64,000 bases of DNA from Aquarana catesbeiana (lineage: Eukaryota; Chordata; Amphibia; Anura; Ranidae), in NCBI RefSeq assembly GCF_042186555.1, contig NC_133330.1, forward strand, positions 163,354,907 to 163,418,906. Reading direction: 5' to 3'. The position numbers and the translations under genes are program-made. The notes under the pieces are model-generated. The model searched no databases and had not been told where the DNA came from. It saw nothing but the letters and a program-made list of their open reading frames with translations. Below, one piece after another: positions 33,818 to 45,381 of this stretch. How positions within the stretch are numbered: position 1 is the stretch's first letter; every line of letters starts with the position of its first letter.

Positions 33818-34389
33818 GACAGTAAAAGCGCATAACCCCCTATAGTGTGCACTAGCCTCAGTCCAAAGCACCTACTGTAATTTCTGTCTCCTTTACCTTT
33901 CCTCTCCTATCGGTTTTAGTGATTTCTGGTTATCCCGACTCTGAATTTTCAGGTGAGGGCCTCACACAACCTTTCAGCACACAGTGTGTGATTGACAGCC
34001 TCAGCTGTGCATGTTTTTTTCACTATAAGACTTTGTAGAGAGGGGGTGTGTCCTTTCCCTCCACTCAGGTCTCAGATCACACTCAGCTCTCCTTTCTATG
34101 CTGTGCAGTGTGTGATGTCAGATCCCTGTGTGGTTAAAAGGCTGTAGAGAGAAGAGTGCTGCAGATAAACAGGTACAACTTATATAAGAAGCTTTGTTTC
34201 AACTCTGTATTTTACCACTTCAGTGGGTAGCGGGTTTAGCGTTTACAACCACTTTAATCACCCTACTTAATTTCAGTAAGATGATCCGTAAATCCTGAAA
34301 AAGGTTTTTTTTTTTTTTTTTTTTTTAACTGAAAGTGACAGGGTAATCCAATCAAAGATTGGGTACAAATTAGCCTGTAATTCATCTAA
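32968..34389. other. No gene seen; repeat-rich
   Basis: A poly-A run occupies about 33782-33816. A short open stretch at 33154-33297 reads KWEYGQWKTKKIVAFIPDNQ, then YPVRIVNVLGGRLSVKVG and a stop; it is unidentified. The rest looks like decayed ranid repeats. Confidence 0.4.
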
Positions 34390-34956
34390 AGCATGTGTCA
34401 AACACAAGGCCCGGGGGAACGAATCCGGCCCTCCAACCTCTTCTGCGGAAACCCTCTCATTGTTGCCCTCACCTTGTTTCAGCAGTCAGCAGCAGAGAGG
34501 ATGACAGAGCTCCTCCCCCAGATTCTGCACTTCTCCATGCAACCACAGAGAGGCTCATTTCTGCCCCTCCGTCCCATCCCCATCTCAGAAGTCAGCAGCA
34601 GAGAGAAGGATAGATATCCGCCTACAGATCCTGCGCCTTTCTGTGCAACCACAGCACTGCCTCCTCTTCACTCTCCCTGTTCTCAGCATTCAGCAGACTG
34701 CAGCCCTCCTCTGGTCCTCTTCCAGACTCTGCACTTTCTGCTTCCCAGCTCCGCCCCTAGCTTCTTCCCTGCAGCAGCACATGCTAAAAGGGTGCACTGT
34801 GATGTAAGGGAGGGTGAGGGACCCTTGACTTCTGATGGCAGGGGGGGGGGGGGTTCGACATCAGATGTAAAGGGAGTGAGGTGCTCTGGACATCTACTCT
34901 TACAGATACAACCAATATGCTGATGCGGCCCGTGATGAAATTTAGTTTGACACCCC
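34390..34956 (+). mobile_element. Non-autonomous hAT-like element (567 bp) with 8-bp target duplication
   Basis: Inverted ends AGCATGTGTCAAAC and GTTTGACACCCC (reverse complement GGGGTGTCAAAC), flanked by TCATCTAA at 34382-34389 and 34957-34964. The 8-bp duplication and these ends fit the hAT superfamily. The interior is GC/CT-rich and open in places, but no transposase was recognised. Confidence 0.8.
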
Positions 34957-35179
34957 TCATCTAAGGTGTTCTTTACCATCTTAGTTGCTAATAGAATACA
35001 TTCATGTAATAATTATATTACATTCCATCCCCTCAATGGCAACAGAGTTTCAACTTATAAACTTCTCCAAAGGACTAGATAAATCCATTATTTATAATGT
35101 CTTGTTTGCCACTGGGCGCATCAGATGATTTCTGCTCCCTTTTCTGTGCATTACTAGTAAAATCAATAATAAAACTCAT

Positions 35180-36169
35180 TTAACTGCTTCAATACCGGGC
35201 ATTTTCACCCCCTTCCTTCCCAGACCAATTTTTAGTTTTCAGCGCTGTCGCACTTTGAACGACAATTGCGCGGTCGTGCGACGTTGTACCCAAACAAAAT
35301 TGACGTCCTTTTCCCCACAAATAGAGCTTTCTTTTGGTGGTATTTGATCACCTCTGCAGTTTTATTTTTTGCGCTATAAACAAAAGAAGAGCGACAATTT
35401 TGAAAAAAAAACACAATATTTTTTACTTTTTGCTATAATAAATATCCCAATTTAAAAAAAAACAAAAAAAAAAAAACAAAAAAAAAAACAAAACATTTTT
35501 TTCCTCAGTTTAGGCCGATACGTATTCTACATATTTTTTGTAAAAAAAAAATCGCAATAAGCGTATATTGATTGGTTTGCACAAAAGTTATAGCGTCTAC
35601 AAAATATGGGATAGATTTATGGCATTTCTAAAAAAATTTTATTTTTTTTACTAGTAATAGCGGCGATCTGCGATTTTTTTCGTGATGGCGGACACATCGG
35701 ACACTTTTGACACATTTTTGGGACCATTCACATTTATACAGCGATCAATGCTATAAAATTGCATTGATTACTGTATAAATGTGACAGGCAGGGAAGGGGT
35801 TAACCACTAGGGGGAGATGAGGGGTTAAATGTGTTTCCTAGGGGAGTGATTCTAACTGTAGGGGGTGGGGACTCACAAGGGGAGGAGACCGATCGGTGTT
35901 CCTCTGTACTGGGAACACCGATCGGTCTCCTCTCATCTGACAGGACGTGGATCTGTGTGTTTACACACACAGATCCACGGCCCTGTTCGGTTAACGGGCA
36001 ATCACGGGTGCCCGGCGGCAATCGCAGCCGCCGGGCACACGCACCGGGTCCGAGCAATGCCGTGGGCGTAGACGGCCGGGAAGCCCAGGACGTCATACGA
36101 TGGCCACCCAGGATGGGAGATCCCATCTCAGGCCGTCATTTGACTATGGGCGGGTAGTGAAGTGGTTAA
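35180..36169 (+). mobile_element. TTAA element, 990 bp, full length
   Basis: TTAA at 35180-35183 and 36166-36169. The ends are inverted (TTAACTGCTTCAATACCGGGC versus TTAACCACTTCACTACCCGCC). The interior includes AAATAGAGCTTTCTTTTGGT, ATCGCAATAAGCGTATATTG and a palindrome GACCGATCGGTGTTCC / GGAACACCGATCGGTC at 35889-35927. Copies or fragments lie at 3535, 9945 and 13011. It is non-coding. Confidence 0.85.
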
Positions 36170-36635
36170 AGAGGAACTATAGTCTGCTTACATAATTTTG
36201 TAATAAAAACATCTTTGCTATTCTGAAGCTTCCCTCCAACCACTTTGCATATTATTTTATATATACTGTGACTCTGTACTTGCCAAATATGCTTCAGAAA
36301 TCTCCCTCCACTGAGTCTGGCTGCAACCATTTTAACTGTGGACAGCTGAAGCTGCTGCCTGTTCACTTCCTGGATTTACACAGAGGCTCATCTCCAGGCT
36401 CTCATTGGCCCTCTTATGACTCATCCCCCCCTCTATCTGGCAAACTCTCACGTGAGTTAGAGAGAGAGCTGTACATGATGTCATAAGCCTAGGCTTTATA
36501 CTAGACAAGAAACAGAAAGTGGGCTGTATAAGGTATTTACTGCCAGAAAGAAAATGTTTTACTATCCAAAGTTAAAACAGGGGCAGAAGATTTAATAGAT
36601 GGAAAGTTGAAAAAATGACTTAAGGTCTGCTTTAA
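36166..36635 (+). mobile_element. TTAA element, 470 bp, abutting the previous one
   Basis: Begins TTAAAGAGGAACTATAGTCTGC and ends AAGGTCTGCTTTAA, imperfect inverted ends. It shares its left TTAA with the right end of the 35180-36169 element. No coding sequence. Confidence 0.65.
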
Positions 36636-36927
36636 ATTAAAAACACCAGGAAAATGTATACACCCTTGGCCTCAGAAGAAAATGTCTTCTTGTAGGTATT
36701 TTATATAACTGTCTACCAGTTTTTTGTTTTTTTTTTACAACAGTGAAATTTGTGACCACACCTCAATGCAAAATTCCTTCAGATGCAAGATGTTTGTGAA
36801 CTACCTTGCATAAACATATTTTACACGCCCTCCCCCACATTTCAAAAGAGATCTAAATTAGGGCTTTGACTATGCCAATCAATAATCTTCCATTTCTTAT
36901 TTTCTAACCATTGCTTGGTAGATTTAC
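36636..36927. mobile_element. Tc1/mariner-type element fragment, left part
   Basis: AT-rich sequence with AGGGCTTTGACTATGCCAAT, a motif common in antisense copies of vertebrate Tc1-type elements. It runs up to the small inverted-repeat element at 36928. Orientation and family are uncertain. Confidence 0.4.
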
Positions 36928-37267
36928 CATACCACCCAACTTTTTGAGACAGAAGCAAGGGACACCTATTAGCAAAAGTATGTAGGCATAGGACACACCC
37001 CCTGCCACGCCCCCTTAAAGGTGAATTATGCAAAAAAAAGTTAGTTAAACCCAAAGATGCTTTTTTTACCACTATTACTTTATACTTGCTTTTGGCATTT
37101 ACAAATGCAGCAATTTAGAAATTGATTTAAAGGCACTGGGAAACACATGAACGATAAATAGTTCATTTTATATACAACTATATAGATCAGATCAATATGA
37201 GAGACAAATGAGGAGGAATGAGGGACAGGGGGAATTTGTTCCAAATCAGGGACAGTTGGGAGCTATG
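36928..37267 (+). mobile_element. Small inverted-repeat element (MITE), 340 bp
   Basis: Ends CCATACCACCCAACTTTTTG and CAGTTGGGAGCTATGG are imperfect inverted repeats. ATTTA lies on both sides (just left of 36928 and from 37268), a possible target duplication. No coding capacity. Confidence 0.55.
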
Positions 37268-37801
37268 GATTTACGAAAACTGGAAAACTGTTCTGTGGCA
37301 AGATGAATCAAGATTTTGCATTCTTTTTGACAACCATAGGTGCGTGTCCTCCAGACTAAAGGGAAGAGGGACCTTCTGGCTTGTTTTCAGTGCTCAGTTC
37401 AAAAGCCTGCATCTCCAATGGAATGGGGGTGCTTAACTGGCCCACCTGCAATTCAGACCATTTACCAATTGAAAAATATTTGGCACATCTTGAAACGAAA
37501 AAGCAGTTAGAATCCTACATCAGGCAAGAATGAGGCAACATTCCTCTCCCAAAACTCCAACTGGTCTCCTCAATTTCCAGACATTAAACAGAATGTTGTT
37601 AAAAGAAGAGGGGGTGCTACACCGTGATAAATATGGCCCTGACCAAACTTTTTTGAGACACGATGCTGCCATCAATTTCAAAATTACCTTATTTTTTTCT
37701 ATTGTGAATAAAATATGGGTTTATGAGATTTGCAGATCATTGCATTCTGTTTTTATGTAGACATTTCACAGCATCCCGACTTTTTTTGGAATTGGGGTTG
37801 T
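37268..37801 (+). pseudogene. Tc1/mariner transposase C-terminal half, decayed
   Basis: Conceptual reading: VLWQDESRFCILF (around a catalytic Asp) and KSLHLQWNGG, then a degraded region with an NIWHILKRK-like stretch near 37480. The 3' end TTTTTTTGGAATTGGGGTTGT at about 37780-37801 is a terminal inverted repeat known from vertebrate Tc1-type elements. Multiple stops and deletions are present. Confidence 0.75.
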
Positions 37802-39820
37802 AATAAAGTAAGCACTTCTGATACTCAAGATGTGTTTACAAATAGAAATGGTTGAAGAAACAATTTATGTAACGCTGCATGCACATAGGCATGTTAAAGT
37901 AATCTGACAATTTTTCTGACAGCTCCAGGCAGAAAGATCCAGCATAAAAAATGCTTGGTCAGGCACATATTGACACTCATCCATGCTGGTTTGGCATTTA
38001 GAGGCATATGCGCATAATTTTGACTCTAGTGGCTAGAAAATTCATTTGTTCTAGTCACTAGAATAAATTACTGTTTTTATCAGCGTATAACACGCACCCC
38101 AGTTTCAGAAATGTTTATTTTTTTTTTTAAATAAACCACTTTGAAGCATTACAGATTGGCATGTTTGGTATCTATTTGCTCAATGTAAGCCCATCTTTTA
38201 TATTTTACTAAACAATTGGGTGTTGTGTCACTTAAATTCACTTTAGTGTATTTTCTCCTGAAATATATGTTTGATTAGCTGTGCAAATAAAAAATTGCCA
38301 CCACCATGTTATTGTGCAGGAGGTATCCACTTCTGTGGGGTTTAGTGAATATAGATGTGTGCAGAGCGTTAGGTGTTACTTTTTGGGTGCATTCTACTTT
38401 ACATGGAAGGCTTTGAACTACTACAATGCAGTACAGGAGGCTCATTCTACTTACCAGTTTCTTTCATTGGAGACTAAAGAAAAGACGTCCGTGCCAGAAG
38501 CTGCGGTCACCAGCGTTTTGTGCCTAAAAGACTACACATCCCAGAATGACTCGGGAGTGGAGCCTGCAGAGTGGGCGGACGGTCCGAAAAACACGTGTGC
38601 GGGGCTCCACAGATGATTCAGGAGGGGTGAGGTCGGGAGAGGGCTGAGGTGAGAGGCGTGTCAAGGGTATGGCATTAGGTGTGGTCTAGCAGGGAAGGGC
38701 AGGAATGAGAATGATGTCTACGGACTGGAGGATTCTCTGGTAATCTGTCATCCGTTTCCTCGGTTCTCACATACAGTCCCGCCTCTGCCATTGGACCAGC
38801 TCCTGTGATAGACAGAACACTGGTGCAATGCTGGGGGTGGAGGCGGGTCTGTGTGTGTGAGTTAGAGCAGAGTGGAAAGCCGAGTGGAGCTCTGTGATTT
38901 CCGGCGGCACTTGTCCCTCTCCTTGGTACACTATCAGCGTATAACACACACCCACGATTTCCCCCCTATTTTCAGGGGGGAAAAGTGTGTGTTATACGCC
39001 GATAAATACGGTATGTGCATACGAGCGCATTTATGTGTGTATATTGGCAATTTATGCCAAAGCACAACGCAGGTTTGAGGTATTTTTTTTTAAGGCCCTT
39101 AAACACTGCTCTAACATATGATTGTAAACGTTATAATGTGCATGCGCACATTGCCAAATAGAGGCGTGTTTAGAGACAGTCAAAACAAAAAATAAATAAA
39201 TATAAAATACTTCTAAAAGCACAATTGAGGGAGGGATAATACAGTATATGTCCCCCTCAGAGCTACTCTGTGTAGCTTATTTAAAAACTTATTTAAAAAC
39301 CTAATTTTAAATTTAAAGCTTAACGCCACACACACAGCTAATATATAGCTACGTTTAATATTTTACCTGTCGAAGGATTTGTTAATTTTGTGCAGACAGT
39401 TTTTTAAACCAAACATCCTTGCCAGACAGTGCAGCCAGATTCTTTAACTCAATTGCAACAGCAAAGATGAGCAGTATCCTGCTGAATTTATGCCTCTGCT
39501 CTCTACATTTACCAGCATGTTCACTATAAGCATTTGAGAGTCCGACTAGTACTTACAACAGATGCAGTTAAAAGAAAAAAAAAAAAAAAAATTATATATA
39601 TATATAACACTGAATTCACTCCGGACCCTTTTGATTACAAAGTTGAAAAGGAAACTGTTGGTGTGTCCAAGGAAGGGGTTGATTTTTTTTCCTTTTTCTG
39701 TAATAGATGGAGGAGCTGGAATCCAGCCCCCAGTTTGAGGATAATGAACAAGAAATCTCTGACTCTAATGATGAGAGTGGGCAGAACGTGGTGCCTGACT
39801 TAGGCTTAACGTACATTGGA
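37802..39820. repeat. Repeat-rich, no gene; TATAACACGC-type element
   Basis: Copies of a repeat with the terminus CGTATAACACGCACCC (38083-38101) and the opposite end GTGTTATACGCCGATAAATA (38988-39010) suggest a roughly 930-bp non-autonomous element. A GC-rich stretch (38480-38900) has open frames but no homology. A short acidic open stretch at 39706-39800 (MEELESSPQFEDNEQEISDS) follows an acceptor-like TCTGTAATAG; it is unidentified. Confidence 0.45.
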
Positions 39821-41057
39821 CGCTGAGGCAACCTCCACTGAACAAATTTTTTGACAGCTTCAAACCGGCGTTTAAAAACGCCCGTTTTGCGGCGTTTGCA
39901 TGCCATGTTTTGCCGCGTTTGTGTCTAGAAGCGTTTATTTAAGATATCATAGGACCCTCCCAAAGCCCAAAAAAACAGTATTATTTAACCATTTCAGCCA
40001 TTCTGTGAGACCAGAGTGAGTAGAAGCAGCTGAGAGAGCAGCAGTGTACTTGTATCGACCTCAATTTTGGTGCTTTTACTATGGATCCCATAATGAGCAT
40101 ATGTGAGGAAAAAATGCAAATGTTTTAATATAATTAATTTTTAAATTGCAATTGATTAGAAATTTTTGTTGATTTTTTTTTTTATAAAAGCTGTATGTGT
40201 AATTTCATTTTTTTTCATTAATTTATTTTGTCTTTATGCAAATTTCAATTGCAATTTTTTAAATATTTTTAATTAACCCTAACCTGTTCAAGGGGAAAAC
40301 CCTAACCCCCTAACCCTGACCGGAAACCATAACTTGTTCTTCAAGGGGAAAACCCTAACCCTAACCATAACCCCCTAATTCTAATGGGAAACCCTAACCC
40401 TAGCCAGAAACTCTAACAGGAAACCATAACACCTACCATTACCCTAAACTTGTTCTTCATGGGGAAAACCCTAACCATAACCCCCTAACCCTAATGGGAA
40501 ACCCTAACGGGAAACCATAACACTTACCATAACCCTAAACTTGTTCTTCAAGGGGAAAACCCTAACCATAACCCCCTAACCCTAAATTTCATGCAACTAT
40601 GTTTGATCAAGTCGGGGGTGAAGCTCAATGGTGGGGTCATCTGGTTGAAATTAACAACATATAGGTCAAATTCCAATTATACTTTGGCAAACAGCAATGC
40701 TAGTGGTGTATTGGATTGGATCATGCTTATTAGGGGTATATAAATGGTCTATGAAGCATAGCAAGCAATTACAAGTTTTTTTTTTTTTTAATTTTACTGT
40801 TTTTTCATCATTTGCTATCATTTTTAAGTTTTGTAATGTAAAAAAATAGGGCACCTGAAAAAAATGCTTATAAACAAAATCGCGGCAAAACGCCGGTACC
40901 GCGTTTAGCGTCTGAAACTTCACCATCTGTACTCATTTTTTTGCCTTCAAAGAAAAGCCTATAAACGCAACTGCCTAAAAACAACATTAAACGAACCTGT
41001 GTACATGTACACATAAGATAACTTTGGATGGGTTCAGGGGCAGCTAAAAAAAGCAGC
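39821..41057 (+). repeat. Ranid repeat carrying telomere-like DNA
   Basis: GCGTTTGCATGCC / GCGTTTAAAAACGCCCG segments on the left and AACGCCGGTACCGCGTTTAGC near 40890, then CAACTGCCTCTGAAC at 41058, which continues after 41989. The centre (40275-40590) is a CCCTAA-rich tandem block. No coding. Confidence 0.5.
40275..40590 (+). repeat. Interstitial telomere-like tandem repeat
   Basis: At least ten AACCCTAA motifs alternate with GGGAAACC spacers. A longer unit marked by CTTGTTCTTCAAGGGGAAAA recurs at about 40333, 40449 and 40540. The vertebrate telomere repeat is TTAGGG/CCCTAA. Here it is degenerate and part of a longer minisatellite. Confidence 0.8.
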
Positions 41058-41072
41058 CAACTGCCTCTGAAC

Positions 41073-41974
41073 AATTCTAAAGAAAAAATTTGCGCTAGGT
41101 GTGCAAAAGATGAATAATATATGAATATAAAAACCTGTGAAGAGGTATCCTGCAGCTGGACACTATAACCCTGATAGGGGGCACCACTGAGCATATATAA
41201 AAAGAAGTGCAGCGCTGGATATACAACAAAAATTAACAAAAGAAACCGCAGTGCATAGTGATCCACTAGTGGTAAAATAAATAAAAATCATACATAATGT
41301 CCATACATAGTCAAATATAATGACAAGCTGTTTACCCTAAACACGCACGTAAGTACTGCGCTGACTTTCGATATCTGGTGGAGCTGATTTTTAAACTCCT
41401 TGCAAGGAACATGTTTTATGGATGCCTGTTGGCAAATTTTAAATAAAGGAGAGTCAAACTTTTTTACACTATTGGAGTGTTTTCTCTCTCTGATACTTAC
41501 CACCACTGTGAGCGGCCTCTCCTCATTGGAGGCATTGGATGACCGTCTGCTGTCACCTATCCATCGTTTCCGGACGAGACCCATTCACTGAGAGGATAAC
41601 ATCTAAAGTTGAGGTCTTCATGCCTTTTATTAAGGGCTGTCTGGTAAGCCTTTAATCTTTCTATGGTGACGGGTGTCCATTGCGGTGGAAGTCACGGATT
41701 CATCTACACAGCGAATTCACTAATTTGTATTTATGGACACTATATGATTTTTTAATATAAATCACGTTATTATCTAATGTGACAGGTGTTTGTGGTGGCG
41801 ATAGCCGCGCATTTATTTTCACAGGAATTTTTCTCAACACTCTGCTTGTCATTATATTAGATTATGTATGGACATTATGTATGATTTTTATTTATTTTAC
41901 CACTAGTGTATCACTATGTACTGCGGTTTCTTTTGTTAATTTTTGTTGTATATCCAGCGCTGCACTTCCTTTTA
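41073..41974. mobile_element. 902-bp foldback insertion with 15-bp target duplication (PLE pseudo-LTR-like)
   Basis: CAACTGCCTCTGAAC is present on both sides (41058-41072, 41975-41989). Two arms of about 125 bp (41206-41330 and 41846-41970) are nearly perfect inverted repeats, containing AGTGCAGCGCTGGATATACA and its complement. The middle is non-coding. The inverted layout and long target duplication resemble a head-only PLE copy, but no coding domain is present. Confidence 0.7.
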
Positions 41975-42102
41975 CAACTGCCTCTGAACGTCCGTTTACC
42001 AGCAACAGTGTACATAAGGCCTTAGAAGTCCGGAAAGATGACTTTTGTACAGAACTACCAAGAGAGACTCCACACTCATAACAGCCAGAGAAAAACATTA
42101 AA

Positions 42103-42880
42103 ATGATTGATGGGGAACCTGTTGAACCTATTGTAGGGGTGTCTTTTCCCTACATGGGTCTTAAAAATAACTTGCTGTATCCAGTGGTAAAGCAAGGGGA
42201 GGAGGGGGTAGAGCAGCTAGTGGTTCCCAAACCCTATCGCCAGATGATATTAGATTTAGCCCATGGTCATATAATGGGTATACAGAAAACTAAGGAGAGA
42301 ATAATCCAGAGATTCTTTTGGCCTGGGTTAAGAATATTGTGAGTCATGCCCAGAGTGTCAGTATTCTGCATCATCACCCCATTTTCGCAGTCCGCTGGTA
42401 CAGTTACCGATAATTGAAGTGCCTTTTGAAAGAATTGGCATGATTTGTTGCGACCAGTAGTAAAGTCTGCCTGGGGTCATCAGCACATACTGGTAATACT
42501 GGACTATGTCACGTGGTATCCTGAAGCCATTCCCTTGCGCAATACCTCAGCTAAGGCTATTGCCAAAGAGCTTGTCCAGGTGTTTAGTCATGTGGGTATT
42601 CCTAAAGCAGTATTAATGGATCAAGGCATACCATTAATGTCCAGAGTCACTAAGGAATTGTACAAGTTGTTCAAAATCTCCCATCTCTGTACCTCTGTCT
42701 ACCACCCCCAAACTGATGGTCTTGTGGAGAGATTTAATAAGACACTCAAAAAACATGTGGTGGACAAAGATGGGAGAAATTGGGATTTTTTGCTGCCGTA
42801 CCTCATGTTTGCTATACCAGAGGTACCTCAGGCATCAATAGGTTTTTCACCATTTTTCGCAGGCAATTTGTCAGGGCAAT
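42103..42880 (+). pseudogene. Ty3/Gypsy integrase fragment
   Basis: Begins with the HHCC zinc-binding region (PYRQMILDLAHGHIMG, then RFFWPGLR). After a frameshift near 42343 comes the core: ILVILDYVTWYPEAIPL (first Asp), VLMDQGIPLMS (second Asp) and YHPQTDGLVERFNKTLK (Glu). This is the DDE retroviral-type integrase fold that joins element DNA to the chromosome. Homology ends at about 42880 (GFSPFFAG) and unrelated sequence follows. It lies upstream of the RT fragment although integrase is normally downstream, so two insertions or a rearrangement are implied. Confidence 0.85.
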
Positions 42881-43670
42881 GGCTGGTGTTAGTGATTCAA
42901 TTATCCCAACACCATGGTTGGTATGGTGGCAGGATGATTGAAGCACCCTATTTCTATTATTACATTGTAAAATAAAATGAAGTAGTTCAACTCACCAGAA
43001 TGCAGAATCAGTGGGATCCCTAAGTGTGTCACTTGCCACTGTCACCTGCCACCAGATGCAGCTTGTCACTTTCCATGCTGCCTGCCCCAGATAAGGATGT
43101 CACTTGCCACGCTGCCTGCCATCAGATGGGGATGTCACTTGCCACACTGCCCGCTATCAGATGGTAATGTTACTTTCCATGCTGCCTGCCACCAGATGGG
43201 GATGTCACTTGCCACGCTACCTGCCACCAGATGGGGGATGTCACTTGCCACGCTGCCTGCCACCAGATGGGGATGTCACTTGCCACGCTGCCTGCTACCA
43301 GATGGGGATGTCACTTTTTCCCCCCAGCATTACAGAGTACTTACAGGTGCAATGCTGTCACTCCTCAGCACGGGTAAACTAGCGGCAGGCACATGCGAGT
43401 GAGAGATGAGAGCGAGGGTGGAGGGTGAGAGATTAGGTTATTCTCTCTCTTCTCGGCTGCACCTGTTTAGAGCAGCATTCGCTGCCCTGTAAGTAAGGGT
43501 GGAACAGCGGTGCAGGCAATGAGAGATGTAATATCTCTCTGCTCCGCCGCCGCGCCGCTAACAGTACATTGTCTCTTCCGCGGCCCAGCAGCAGGAGGTG
43601 GCATGGCCCGGTGTTGGGCCACGGCCCTATAAAATACCCTAGGCTAGGCGGTAAGCAGTTGCAAATGAAA
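42881..43670. repeat. Non-coding insert with 35-bp minisatellite (43080-43320)
   Basis: Contains about seven copies of a roughly 35-bp unit (ACCAGATGGGGATGTCACTT then GCCACGCTGCCTGCC), then a GC-rich tail. It separates the two Gypsy fragments. Open frames across it are repeat artefacts. Confidence 0.75.
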
Positions 43671-44894
43671 TAAAGAACATATTAGAGTTGGATGGGATAA
43701 AGGAGTCCCACAGTGACTGGTCAAGTCCCATAGTGTTGATCCCAAAGCCAGATGGAACTATAAGGTTTTGTAATGATTTCAGGAAGTTGAACAGCGTGTT
43801 CAAATTCAATGTGTACCCAATGCCTTGGACTTGTTGACAGATTGGGAAGTGCCCAGTACATAACTACTTTAGATCTGACTATAGGTTATTGGCAGATACC
43901 TCTAACGGATTCTGCAAAAGAGAAGATGGCATTTTCCACCCGAGGGGTCATTCCAGTAAAAGGGGATGCCTTTTGATTTGCATGGTGCTCCAGAGAATGA
44001 TGGACAAGACATTGAGACCACATCGCCAATACGCAGCTGCTTACTTGGACGATGTAGTCACCCAACCCAGATTGGGAATCTCATTTGCCCCGGGTACAAG
44101 CAGTAGCAGATTCCCTTAGGAAAGCAGGACTCACTACCAACCCCCAAAAAAGTGTGCCTTAGGCTTGGAGGCAGCCAAAACCCGTGGCGATGTTATTGGT
44201 CGAGGGCTGATCAACCCTCAGATCAATAAGATTGAGGCAGTTCAAAAGTGGCCCCAACCTATAAATAAAAAGCAAGTTTGTGCATTTCTTGGGATCACAG
44301 GATACCACAGGTGGTTTATACCCAATTTTGCCACCACTGCAGTCCCACTGACAGATCTGACAAAGGGTAGAGGGTCACTCATGATTAAGTGGAATCCTGA
44401 GGCACAGAAGGCATTTCAAATGTTGAAGCAAGCTCTTTGTGCACAACCTGTGCTCGTGACCCCAGATTTCACAAATGAGTTTGTGGTACAGACAGATGCC
44501 TCTGATGTGGGACTGGGTGCTGTACTGTCCCAAATCGGAGATGTGGAGGAGCACCCAGTGGTCTACCTTAGCAGAAAGCTTAACAGACATGAGAAAAACT
44601 ATGCCTTTGTTGAGAAGGAATGTTTAGATATCAAATGGGCCTTGGATGCCCACAAATATCTGTTGGGGAGACCATTCAAACTAGTCACTGATCATGCCCC
44701 TCTCAAATGGATGTGTGATAACAAGGAGAAACAGTCATGTGACAAGGTGGTTCCTTGCTCTTCAAGCATTTAAGTTCACAGAGCATAGAGCTGGGAAAAT
44801 TCAGGGTAATGCAGATGCCCTTTCACATGTCCATGGTCTTGATAGGACAGTTGCTCAGCTGCAAGGGCTTGAGCAGAATAGAGGTGAAATGTAA
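43671..44894 (+). pseudogene. Ty3/Gypsy reverse transcriptase and RNase H, decayed
   Basis: RT motifs can be read in pieces: IVLIPKPDGTIRFCNDFRKLN, a degraded TLDLTIGYWQIPL-like segment near 43869, and AAAYLDDVV (motif C, about 44034). From 44165 one frame gives INKIEAVQKWPQP, FLGITGYHRWF, then RNase H (VQTDASDVGLGAVLSQ with its catalytic Asp, and KLVTDHAPLKW), ending near 44773. A frameshift then leads to a linker (FRVMQMPFHMS / GNADALSH). Gag, protease and integrase are not attached. Dead copy. Confidence 0.87.
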
Positions 44895-44922
44895 CATTAT
44901 GAAAGGCGAGGCGATTGATGGA

Positions 44923-45381
44923 TGTTATGTTTCACCTCGCATGTGTTCATTTGCAGGGAATTAAGGTGGAATCCGATCCAGGTTTTACCAGCCACCTTGG
45001 CAGGGTTGTTTCCGGACCAGATTTTGCAGTCCACTTGTGTCCATTAGCAGGTGGTATAAATAAAGCAGAACTGGAGCAGGAGATTGCTCTTGGCCTGGGA
45101 CTCAGGAAGCCAAAACGTGAGGGAGCTACTGATGTTAAGTTTGCTTTGTGAGAGACAGAAAAGGGTTTGCATTATCTTTGTTTTGTGGGTGACTGAGAGA
45201 AGCCCTTCACCTGTGAGTTAGGAACCTGGATGGCAAGGATTTTTTTTTTCTGTTTTGTTTGTACGATTTTCATGCAACCTTTTAAATAAAACAGGCTACA
45301 AGTTAGATTTTAGGAAAAACCTGCTGTCTGGACTACCCTTTTCCCCAGGGAAGGTGATCCCCATTGAGCTAACCCCTAACA
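44923..45381 (+). repeat. Putative Gypsy LTR (TG...CA) with polypurine tract
   Basis: Follows the purine-rich GAAAGGCGAGGCGATTGATG (44901-44920). It starts TGTTATGTTTCACC and ends CCCCTAACA, with an AATAAA at about 45284-45290. No second LTR was found in the window, so this would be the 3' LTR of the RT-bearing copy. Confidence 0.6.

Noticed and set aside
34393..34923. 176-codon open frame
   Set aside because: It lies wholly inside the hAT-like non-autonomous element, with low-complexity Ser/Pro/His content and no known domain.
35800..36157. Open frames on both strands
   Set aside because: They lie in the GC-rich, palindromic 3' part of a TTAA element that occurs elsewhere in the window as a non-coding repeat.
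40275..40590. A true chromosome end or fusion point
   Set aside because: The CCCTAA units are degenerate, interspersed with spacers, and sit within a dispersed repeat.
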